Shown here: positions 1 through 5,408 of the stretch, piece after piece
Layout of the letters: each line of letters starts with the position of its first letter
Position numbering within the stretch: position 1 is the first letter of the stretch
Source of the DNA: Alphaproteobacteria bacterium
Lineage (GTDB): Bacteria > Pseudomonadota > Alphaproteobacteria > Caulobacterales > Caulobacteraceae
Direction of reading: 5' to 3'
Length of the DNA: 11,341 bases
Assembly (NCBI GenBank): GCA_028869395.1
Contig: JAGWSE010000181.1
Location: 1-11,341 of the forward strand
Made by a program: the position numbers and the translations under genes
The notes under the pieces: model-generated
Database searches by the model: none
Told to the model about the DNA's origin: nothing
What the model saw: the letters and a program-made list of their open reading frames with translations, nothing else

Positions 1-622
1 CGAGCTTCTGGGAGACGCTGAAGCCCCTGAAGTCCTTCTCGATCAGGAAGGCGGTGATGCCGCGGCTGTCCGCCCCCGGGTCGGTCTTGGCGTAGACCAC
101 CAGGGTGTCGGCGTGCGGCGCGTTGGTGATCCAGAACTTGGTCCCGTTCAGGACGTAGCGGTCCCCCCTCCTCTCGGCGCGCAGCTTCATGGAGACGACG
201 TCCGAGCCCGAGCCCGCCTCGCTCATGGCGAGCGCGCCCACGTGCTCGCCGGAAACCAGCTTCGGCAGGTAGCGGCGCTTCTGGTCCTCCGTGCCCCAGC
301 GGCGGATCTGGTTCACGCAGAGGTTGGAGTGGGCGCCGTAGGAGAGGCCGACCGAGGCCGAGGCCCGGGAAACCTCCTCCATGGCCACGACATGCTCGAG
401 ATAGCCCAGGCCCAGGCCGCCCCAGCTCTCCTCAACGGTGATCCCGTGCAGGCCCAGCTCGCCCATCTGGGGCCACAGCTCGCGCGGGAAGGCGTTGGTG
501 CGGTCGATCTCGGCGGCGAGCGGCGCGATCCTGTCGGCCGCGAAGCGAGCCGTGGTCTCGCGGATGGCGTCGGCCGTCTCGCCGAGGCCGAACTCGAAGG
601 AAGGTCCGTGATTGGGGATCAT
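1..622 (-). CDS. ivd: Isovaleryl-CoA dehydrogenase, N-terminal part (3' end outside window)
   Basis: This is a FAD-dependent acyl-CoA dehydrogenase that oxidises isovaleryl-CoA to 3-methylcrotonyl-CoA in leucine breakdown, passing electrons to electron-transfer flavoprotein. About 207 residues are visible, starting MIPNHGPSFEFGLGE. The N-terminal helical domain spans roughly residues 10-120. The middle FAD/substrate domain follows, with the signatures ALAMSEAGSGSDVVSMKL and NGTKFWITNAPHADTLVVYAKTD. The second and the following SRGITAFLIEK stretch are very close to known isovaleryl-CoA dehydrogenases, which favours this member over other acyl-CoA dehydrogenases. The catalytic Glu lies in the missing C-terminal half and cannot be checked. 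The ATG at 620-622 opens the frame and fits family length; no strong Shine-Dalgarno is seen upstream. In many proteobacteria this gene heads a leucine-catabolic cluster with methylcrotonyl-CoA carboxylase genes downstream, which here would lie beyond the left edge. Confidence 0.93.
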   Translation of the reverse strand, partial: MIPNHGPSFEFGLGETADAIRETTARFAADRIAPLAAEIDRTNAFPRELWPQMGELGLHGITVEESWGGLGLGYLEHVVAMEEVSRASASVGLSYGAHSNLCVNQIRRWGTEDQKRRYLPKLVSGEHVGALAMSEAGSGSDVVSMKLRAERRGDRYVLNGTKFWITNAPHADTLVVYAKTDPGADSRGITAFLIEKDFRGFSVSQKL

Positions 623-648
623 GCGCGCGGAGTTAGCACGCGTCGCCG

Positions 649-668
649 GCGCCTGCGAGCGCAGGCGC
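649..668. repeat. Perfect 20-bp inverted repeat upstream of ivd
   Basis: The arms GCGCCTGCG and CGCAGGCGC are perfectly complementary and separated by only two bases. The element sits in the 116-bp gap between the end of spmX and the start of ivd, about 27 bp upstream of the ivd ATG. There is no T-tract on either side, so it is not a standard intrinsic terminator. It could be a repressor operator for ivd, part of an mRNA hairpin, or a factor-dependent 3' end for spmX. The dyad is seen directly; its function is inferred. Confidence 0.6.
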
Positions 669-738
669 GTGGTCGCGTTCCGGTCACGGCCATTCGGTTC
701 CTGCGGCGGCGGCCGCGAAGGCCGGCGTTGCGGCCGAA

Positions 739-2088
739 CTACTCGCGTTCCGCCTTCCAGAGGCGTTGCAGGAGCAGGAAGACGGCGACGCTCACCAGAC
801 CAACGCCCGCCAGGCCCGCCAGCAGGCCCACGATGATCGGGCTCACCGCGCCGCCGACAGAGGCGCGGTGGGCGTTGAGGGCCCAGAAGACCCCCCCGCC
901 GAAGAAGGCGAGCCCGATGACGGCCAGGGCGACGAGCGAGAGCACGCCGCCGCGTGCATGGGACGGCAACGGCTGGACGATGGGCGCGGTGAATTCGAAG
1001 GGCGCGGTGTCGTCGATGAGGACGCGCTCGCGAGGCCCGCCCTGCGGTCGGATGGGCGGAAGCTCCGATTCGGGCTCCGGCGCCGGCGCCAGGTCTCCGG
1101 CCTCGGCCTGCAGGTCGTTCGCCGCCGGGGGCGCAAAGAGTTGGCCGCTGGGCGGCCCGTCCGGCTGCTCCTCCTCGATCTCGGCGGTCGGGAAGGGCCG
1201 CGTCTCGCCGATGTCCTCCGGCGGGGGCGTGAGCTCGAAGGCGGCCTCTTCCGGCGGAGCGGGCGCTTCCGCCTCGACCCCCTCGGCCGTCTCCTCCGGC
1301 GCAAGGACGTGGGCGGGCGGCTCGCCGGCGAGGTCCGGCGCCTCGTGCTCGGGTTCGGGCTCGCGCTCCGGCTCGACGGGCGCCTCCGGCATGGGTTCGG
1401 CGAAGATCGTCTGCAGGCGCGAGGCGACGGCTTCGGCCGCGGCCTGGATGGGGTTGACGCCTTCCCCCTCGGGCGGGACCGGCTGCGGCGCGAATTCGTC
1501 GGCGCGCAGGATCTTCACCTCCTCCCCGTCCAGGGACGCGGTGACCGGAACCGGCGGCTCGCGCGGGACCAGTCCCTCGGCATCCGCGTCCAGCATGGGC
1601 GCGAGCACCGGCGTCGGCGCGACCGGCCAGCCGTCGGGGGGCGTAAGGAAAAGCGCCTTCTCGGCCGCGCGGCGGCGGACCAGGGCGTCGATGACGATGC
1701 GCTCGCCGCCGAACTCGGCCTTGCGCCACAGCTCCATCGCGCAGGCGGCCTGGATGAGCGCGCCTTCATTCAGGCGCTTGAGCACGCTCGAGCGGCGAAA
1801 GTTCTCCAGGCCGATGTTGAAGGCGAAGGAGGCGAGCGCGTCGAACTGGTTCTGGGTGAGCGGCGCGTAGGTCCACTCGTTGATCCCGTGCGCCACGGCG
1901 ATCAGATCGTAGATGAGCAGGGCTTCGGCGTCGTCGCGCGAAACCTCGGCCCCCTCGCGCGCGGTGAGGGTGTGGCCGTAGCCGATCATCCAGCGCCCGT
2001 CGGGAAGCTGGGCGGCCTTGCGGCGATAGCCCTCGAACCGTGTGATCAGCTCGATGGCGGCCCGCGAGACGCGGTGGCGCGGAATCAT
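739..2088 (-). CDS. spmX: SpmX: polar muramidase-like scaffold protein
   Basis: SpmX in Caulobacter localises and activates the histidine kinase DivJ at the stalked pole, and in stalked relatives helps position stalk growth. The 449-residue protein has the characteristic three-part layout. Residues about 8-155 are a GH24 (phage T4/P21-type) lysozyme fold, with RFEGYRRKAAQ, IGYGHTLTA and LTQNQFDALASFAFNIGL. Residues about 160-375 form a long Pro/Glu/Ala-rich acidic, presumably disordered linker. Two membrane segments follow at about 381-404 and 416-440, with a short basic tail. By eye alignment to P21-type endolysins the catalytic Glu is kept (E19), but the Asp position is Leu (L28) and the Thr position is Met (M34). 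That agrees with the published picture of SpmX as a phage lysin recruited for non-lytic use. The ATG at 2086-2088 is preceded by AGAGGG only one base away. A sigma-54-like promoter lies upstream. The alternative, a true endolysin, is disfavoured by the linker and membrane anchors. Confidence 0.93.
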   Translation of the reverse strand: MIPRHRVSRAAIELITRFEGYRRKAAQLPDGRWMIGYGHTLTAREGAEVSRDDAEALLIYDLIAVAHGINEWTYAPLTQNQFDALASFAFNIGLENFRRSSVLKRLNEGALIQAACAMELWRKAEFGGERIVIDALVRRRAAEKALFLTPPDGWPVAPTPVLAPMLDADAEGLVPREPPVPVTASLDGEEVKILRADEFAPQPVPPEGEGVNPIQAAAEAVASRLQTIFAEPMPEAPVEPEREPEPEHEAPDLAGEPPAHVLAPEETAEGVEAEAPAPPEEAAFELTPPPEDIGETRPFPTAEIEEEQPDGPPSGQLFAPPAANDLQAEAGDLAPAPEPESELPPIRPQGGPRERVLIDDTAPFEFTAPIVQPLPSHARGGVLSLVALAVIGLAFFGGGVFWALNAHRASVGGAVSPIIVGLLAGLAGVGLVSVAVFLLLQRLWKAERE

Positions 2089-2136
2089 GCCCTCTGACCC
2101 AATTTGACACAGGCGCGCGGACGCCCCGTCACGCGC

Positions 2137-2152
2137 GGCAAGACCCGGGCCT
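2137..2152 (-). promoter_or_regulatory. Sigma-54 (-24/-12) type promoter for spmX
   Basis: On the minus strand the element reads AGGCCC-GGGTC-TTGCC. This has the diagnostic GG and GC pairs exactly ten bases apart and the TTGC of the -12 box; the consensus is TGGCAC-N5-TTGCA. Transcription would start near 2126, giving a leader of about 38 bases before the spmX ATG. In C. crescentus spmX is activated by the sigma-54-dependent regulator TacA, so this location is what family knowledge predicts. The sequence match is seen; use as a promoter is inferred. Confidence 0.7.
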
Positions 2153-2161
2153 AAGCTCCTT

Positions 2162-2182
2162 CAGTTGCTGAACCGACAACAG
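2162..2182. promoter_or_regulatory. Imperfect GTTG/CAAC dyad upstream of the spmX promoter
   Basis: A 21-bp imperfect palindrome on the minus strand has arms CTGTTGTCGG and TCAGCAACTG around a central T, with GTTG/CAAC as the matching core. It lies between the mgtE stop and the proposed -24/-12 element, centred about 46 bases upstream of the predicted transcript start. A binding site for an activator such as TacA is plausible, although sigma-54 activators usually bind further upstream. Function is inferred only. Confidence 0.35.
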
Positions 2183-2204
2183 GATCGGCCGAAATCGCCC
2201 GGCT

Positions 2205-3656
2205 TCAAAACAGCAGCAGCGCCGCCAGGCCCAGGAAGCTGAAGAAGCCGACGCAGTCCGTGACGGTCGTGAGGAACACGACCGCCGACTGCGCGGGATC
2301 GTAGCCCATGCGGTCCAGGGCCAGCGGAATCAGGATTCCCGCCACCGCCGCGGCGAACAGGTTGATGACCATCGCCAGGCCGATGATCACCGCCATCATG
2401 GGCGTGTGGAACCAGAGCACCGTCACGAGGCCCATGACGACGGCGAAGGCGAGCCCGTTGAGGAGCCCCGCCGCGGTTTCGCGCCAGATGATCCGCCAGG
2501 CGTTCGCCGCCGTCAGCTCACGGGTCGCCAGAGCCCGCACCGCCACCGCAAGGGTCTGGGTTCCCGCGTTGCCGCCCATCGAGGCGACGATCGGGTTCAG
2601 GACGGCGAGCACGGCCAGCTTGGCGATCACGCCCTGGAAGATGGCGATCACGCTGGAGGCCAGGATGGCCGTGCCCAGGTTGACGAGCAGCCACCAGAAG
2701 CGCGAGCGGGTGATGCCGAGGATCGAGGCGTCGCGCCCCGCGTCCGAGACCCCGTGCAGGGCCAGGATGTCCTCCTCGGTCTCTTCCTGGATGACGCCCA
2801 CGATGTCGTCGACGGTGATCTGGCCCACCAGCCGGCCGCCCGGCTCGACCACCGGGGCCGAGATCAGGTGGTACTTGTTGAAGATGTAGGCGACCTCTTC
2901 CTGGTCCATGCCGACCGGGATCTCGGTCACCGGCTCCATGATCTGGGCCAGCGGCACGTCACGGCGCGTGCGCAGCAGGTGGCTGACGGGGGCCGCCCCC
3001 ACCGGCTTGTACGCGGGATCGACGACGTAGACGTCGAAGAAGAGCTCCGGCAGGTCCTCGCTGTCGGCCCGCAGGTGGTCGATGGTCTGGCCGACGCTCC
3101 AGAACTGCGGCGCGGCGACCACCTCGCGCTGCATCAGGCGCCCGGCGGTCTCCTCCTCGTAGCCGAGGGTCGTCTCGATCGCCGCCCGCTCCACCTCCGG
3201 CATGGCGGCCAGGACCTGAGCGCGCTTGTCCTCCTCCAGGTCGTCGACGACGTCGGCGGCGTCGTCGGATTCCATCTCCCCCAGCGCCTTGGCCAGGGTT
3301 GCGGAAGGGACGTGCTCGAGCACGTCCTCGCGGATCTCGGTGTCGAGTTCCGCGATCACCTCGCCCAAGGTCTCGGGATCCAGGTGCGGGATCAGCTCCT
3401 CGCGGTCGGGCGGCGAGAGGAAGCCCATCAGGTCCGCGATGTCCTCGGGCCTCAGCGCGCTCAGCAGGTCGCGCAGCCGCTCGGCGTCGCCCCGGTCGAG
3501 CGCATCGGCGACGAGGGGCACGTATTCGGGATTGAGCGCGTAGTCCTCGCCAAGCGCGAGGTCCTCGAGATCCTCATCCGCGGCCGGGGTCTGGTTCTGG
3601 GTCTGGATCCGGGAGGTCTTGTCCAGCTCGGCGAGGTCGTCCGATTCGCGGCTCAT
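2205..3656 (-). CDS. mgtE: MgtE-family magnesium channel
   Basis: This is an inner-membrane Mg2+ channel that admits magnesium along the membrane potential and is gated by cytoplasmic Mg2+ binding. At 483 residues it has the usual family order. A short N-terminal extension is followed by the acidic helical MgtE N domain (about 45-165), a CBS pair (about 178-290, including LISAPVVEPGGRLVGQITVDDIVG), a connecting helix and the five-helix pore domain (about 320-483). The pore signature NPIVASMGGNAGTQT is at 354-368. The conserved pore aspartate in TVTDCVGFFSFLG (D467) corresponds by eye to Asp432 of Thermus thermophilus MgtE. The ATG at 3654-3656 has a good GGGAGG ribosome site at 3662-3667. The gene ends 116 bp before spmX on the same strand, and a tRNA-Leu gene lies 62 bp upstream. 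No magnesium riboswitch-like leader is evident, because the space to the tRNA is too short. Confidence 0.96.
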   Translation of the reverse strand: MSRESDDLAELDKTSRIQTQNQTPAADEDLEDLALGEDYALNPEYVPLVADALDRGDAERLRDLLSALRPEDIADLMGFLSPPDREELIPHLDPETLGEVIAELDTEIREDVLEHVPSATLAKALGEMESDDAADVVDDLEEDKRAQVLAAMPEVERAAIETTLGYEEETAGRLMQREVVAAPQFWSVGQTIDHLRADSEDLPELFFDVYVVDPAYKPVGAAPVSHLLRTRRDVPLAQIMEPVTEIPVGMDQEEVAYIFNKYHLISAPVVEPGGRLVGQITVDDIVGVIQEETEEDILALHGVSDAGRDASILGITRSRFWWLLVNLGTAILASSVIAIFQGVIAKLAVLAVLNPIVASMGGNAGTQTLAVAVRALATRELTAANAWRIIWRETAAGLLNGLAFAVVMGLVTVLWFHTPMMAVIIGLAMVINLFAAAVAGILIPLALDRMGYDPAQSAVVFLTTVTDCVGFFSFLGLAALLLF

Positions 3657-3661
3657 GCGGA

Positions 3662-3667
3662 CCTCCC
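3662..3667 (-). promoter_or_regulatory. Ribosome binding site of mgtE
   Basis: GGGAGG on the minus strand lies five bases before the ATG at 3654-3656. It fixes the chosen start of mgtE. Confidence 0.7.
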
Positions 3668-3718
3668 GGGATTATGACGGACGAAGTTTCCCTAACGGAT
3701 TCGATGGCCCTGATTCAC

Positions 3719-3803
3719 TGGTGCGGTCGAGAAGACTCGAACTTCCACGGGTTGCCCCACAGCGACCTCAACGCTGCGCGTCTACCAATTCCGCCACGAC
3801 CGC
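3719..3803 (-). tRNA. tRNA-Leu (anticodon GAG)
   Basis: The 85-base minus-strand sequence folds as a class II tRNA. The acceptor stem is GCGGTCG/CGACCGC. The D region contains the invariant TTGGTAGA. The anticodon stem is CAGCG/CGCTG with loop TTGAGGT, giving anticodon GAG, which reads CUC/CUU. The long variable arm carries a GGG-GCAA-CCC hairpin, as expected for leucine tRNAs. The T arm contains TTCGAGT. The 3' CCA is encoded (3719-3721). It precedes mgtE by 62 bases on the same strand, and no terminator is visible between them. Confidence 0.97.
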
Positions 3804-3819
3804 TCGTGGTGAGGCGCGG

Positions 3820-3848
3820 GGGGTAGCAAACGCGCGCGGCTTTGTGAA
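3820..3848 (-). promoter_or_regulatory. Housekeeping-type promoter for tRNA-Leu
   Basis: On the minus strand TTCACAA (3842-3848) and GCTACCCC (3820-3827) are separated by 14 bases. The Caulobacter housekeeping consensus is TTGACGS-N10-14-GCTANAWC, so spacing and the GCTA core fit, with mismatches in both boxes. The start would fall a few bases before the tRNA 5' end at 3803. The match is seen; use is inferred. Confidence 0.45.
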
Positions 3849-3949
3849 GCGTGGCGTCGCCGCAGCGGGCGAACGCGGCCGCGCCCCGGGTGTACGGAGG
3901 CCTCGGAAGGTGGAAAGGTCTCCCCTCTTCTCCAGGACGCAGGCGGGTC

Positions 3950-4642
3950 ATGTCGAAGACGATCTTGGTCACTGGCTTTGGGCCGGGCGTGTCGAACGCG
4001 GTCGCCGAACGGTTCGGCGCGGAGGGGTTCGCCGTCGCTCTGGTGGGACGCACCGAGGCGCGGCTGACGGCGGGCGCCGAGGCCTTGAAGGCCAAGGGCG
4101 TAAGGGCCGCGGCGATTGCGGCGGACGCCGGCGACGCCGACGCCATGGCGGCGGCGATCCGGCGGGCCCGCGACGAGCTGGGGCCCCTCGGCGTCATCCA
4201 CTGGAACGCCTATGGCGGCGCCGAGGCCGGCGACCTGTTGACGAGCGAGCCCGCGGCCGCAGCGCGGGTGTTCGACATCGCCGTCGTGGGGCTGCTCGCG
4301 GCCGTGCAGGCGGCTCTGCCGGACCTCAGGTCGGCCGGCGACGGAGCCGTCCTGATCACCAACGGCGCGTTCGGCGACGCGACGCCGGAGATGGACCAGT
4401 ACGCCGTCAGCCTGAAATCGATGGGCGTCGCCCTGGCCAACGCGGCCAAGCACAAGCTGGCCGGCCTGCTGTCAGCGCGGCTGAAGGACGAGGGCGTCTA
4501 TGTTGGAGAAGTGGTCATCGCCGGCATGGTGAAGGGCACGCCCTGGGCCCAGGGCGGCCAGGGGATCGAGCCCTCGATGATCGCCGACCAGTTCTGGGCG
4601 CTCTACCAGGGGCGCAGCACGCGCAGCGCCCGGGTCAGCTGA
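3950..4642 (+). CDS. Atypical short-chain dehydrogenase/reductase family protein
   Basis: This is a 230-residue single-domain Rossmann protein of the SDR superfamily; the substrate is unknown. The cofactor motif is TGFGPGVS (T8-G13), in place of the usual TGxxxGxG. The HWNAYGG stretch around N86 corresponds to the NNAG strand motif. The catalytic region is unusual. The expected active Ser falls on N138 (LITNGAFG), the Tyr is kept (Y151), the Lys at Tyr+4 is L155 with a Lys one place later (K156), and the helix-alpha4 Asn is A111. The protein may therefore be a non-catalytic or altered SDR. The ATG at 3950 is chosen because MSKTILVTG begins the first Rossmann strand; an in-frame ATG at 3851 would add 33 low-complexity residues before it and lacks support. 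The Shine-Dalgarno is weak. The DUF1801 gene follows 39 bases downstream on the same strand and may be co-transcribed. Confidence 0.85.
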   Translation: MSKTILVTGFGPGVSNAVAERFGAEGFAVALVGRTEARLTAGAEALKAKGVRAAAIAADAGDADAMAAAIRRARDELGPLGVIHWNAYGGAEAGDLLTSEPAAAARVFDIAVVGLLAAVQAALPDLRSAGDGAVLITNGAFGDATPEMDQYAVSLKSMGVALANAAKHKLAGLLSARLKDEGVYVGEVVIAGMVKGTPWAQGGQGIEPSMIADQFWALYQGRSTRSARVS

Positions 4643-4681
4643 TCCGGCGCGACTGGGCGACAAGCCGAGGGAGACCCGAGG

Positions 4682-5107
4682 ATGGGAGATGGCGCGATCA
4701 CCGAGCACGACCCGTCCCGGCTGATCGACGGGCGTATCCGGGAGCTCGCCGACTGGCGGGGCGAGACCCTGGCGCGCATGCGCGCGCTCATCCACGAGGC
4801 CGATCCGCAGGTCGTCGAGGAATGGAAATGGCGCGGCGTGCCGGTATGGTCGGACAGCGGCATCCTGTGCACCGGCGAGACCTACAAGACGGTCGTCAAG
4901 CTGACCTTCGCGAAGGGGGCGTCGCTGGCGGACCCGGCGGGCCTGTTCAACGCCAGCCTCGAGGGGAACGCCCGCCGCGCCATCGACATCCGCGAGGGCG
5001 AGACGCCCGACGCCGAGGCCTTCAAGGCGCTGGTGCGCGCGGCGGCGGCGCTGAACCGGGCGAAACCGCGGAGCGGACGTCAGTCGCCGCCGGCCATGAA
5101 GTCGTAG
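4682..5107 (+). CDS. DUF1801 (YdhG/YdeI-like) domain protein
   Basis: This 141-residue protein matches the DUF1801 family, small soluble alpha/beta proteins of unsettled function. Recognisable features are the ALIHEADPQVVEEWKWRGVPVWS segment (about 35-57), where the EEWKW and PVW residues are typical. It is followed by the strand pair ILCTGETYKTVVKLTFAKGA (61-80), the LFNASLEGN turn (89-96) and a C-terminal helix AFKALVRAAAALNRAK (113-128). The last dozen residues are basic and probably unstructured. The ATG at 4682 has GGGAG about eight bases upstream, plus GAGG immediately before it. The gene starts 39 bases after the SDR gene on the same strand. Its last 28 bases overlap the 3' end of the opposite-strand fliN-like gene. 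No specific function can be assigned. Confidence 0.85.
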   Translation: MGDGAITEHDPSRLIDGRIRELADWRGETLARMRALIHEADPQVVEEWKWRGVPVWSDSGILCTGETYKTVVKLTFAKGASLADPAGLFNASLEGNARRAIDIREGETPDAEAFKALVRAAAALNRAKPRSGRQSPPAMKS

Positions 5108-5331
5108 ACGTTGGCCTCGCGGGTGACCGCGATGGAGATCTTCTCGTCGTTGATCTGGATCTCGCCGCGGGCCACCGGGTGGTTGTTCGCCAGGATCCAG
5201 ACCTCCTCGTTCACATTGACGTCGAGGGGGATCACCGCGCCGCGGCCCATGCGCAGCAGCTGTTGCATCGGCAGCGTCGCGCGCCCGAGCACCACCTGGA
5301 TCTCCACATTGACGGCCTTGACCTGACTCAC
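5080..5331 (-). CDS. Small stand-alone FliN/SpoA-domain protein
   Basis: This 83-residue protein consists almost entirely of one SpoA (surface presentation of antigens) domain, as in the C-ring protein FliN of the flagellar motor switch. The match is seen in VEIQVVLGRATLPMQQLLRMGRGAVIPLD (9-37), then EEVWILANNHPVARGEIQINDEKISIAVTR (42-71). This is the usual order of SpoA strands and the LGR...LL..G.G.V..LD pattern. It is shorter than typical FliN (about 100-140 residues) and lacks an N-terminal extension. The start is GTG (5329-5331) with GGAG at 5341-5344, nine bases upstream; no ATG is available at a sensible position. It overlaps the end of the DUF1801 gene tail-to-tail and diverges from lipB. 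No flagellar operon is visible around it. It may be a second FliN paralogue or the genome's FliN outside the main flagellar clusters. Confidence 0.85.
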   Translation of the reverse strand: MSQVKAVNVEIQVVLGRATLPMQQLLRMGRGAVIPLDVNVNEEVWILANNHPVARGEIQINDEKISIAVTREANVYDFMAGGD

Positions 5332-5340
5332 GAACGCACG

Positions 5341-5344
5341 CTCC
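5341..5344 (-). promoter_or_regulatory. Ribosome binding site deciding the GTG start of the fliN-like gene
   Basis: GGAG on the minus strand is nine bases upstream of the GTG at 5329-5331. Together with the position of the first SpoA strand it supports the GTG as start codon. Confidence 0.5.
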
Positions 5345-5408
5345 AGACCGGCGAATCCGGGGCCGTGCGCTTTGCGCGAACCGCCCCCGCGCCCACATTG
5401 GCCTCATC

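Noticed and set aside
3671..3676. CATAAT on the minus strand as a -10 box for mgtE
   Set aside because: A start seven bases downstream would fall in the Shine-Dalgarno sequence, and no -35 match is present at proper spacing.
113..3677. Long plus-strand open frames across 113-1870, 766-2097 and 2406-3677
   Set aside because: They run antisense to ivd, spmX and mgtE and give low-complexity Arg/Gly/Ser-rich products with no family features. They are by-products of high GC content.
3851..3949. Upstream in-frame ATG giving a 33-residue extension of the SDR
   Set aside because: The extension is Arg/Pro-rich, lacks a ribosome site and precedes the first Rossmann strand. The ATG at 3950 fits the family start.
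5360..5385. GG-N10-GC spacing on the minus strand as a sigma-54 flagellar promoter for the fliN-like gene
   Set aside because: Only the GG and GC pairs match; the surrounding TGGC and TTGC bases are absent. In GC-rich DNA such spacing is common by chance.
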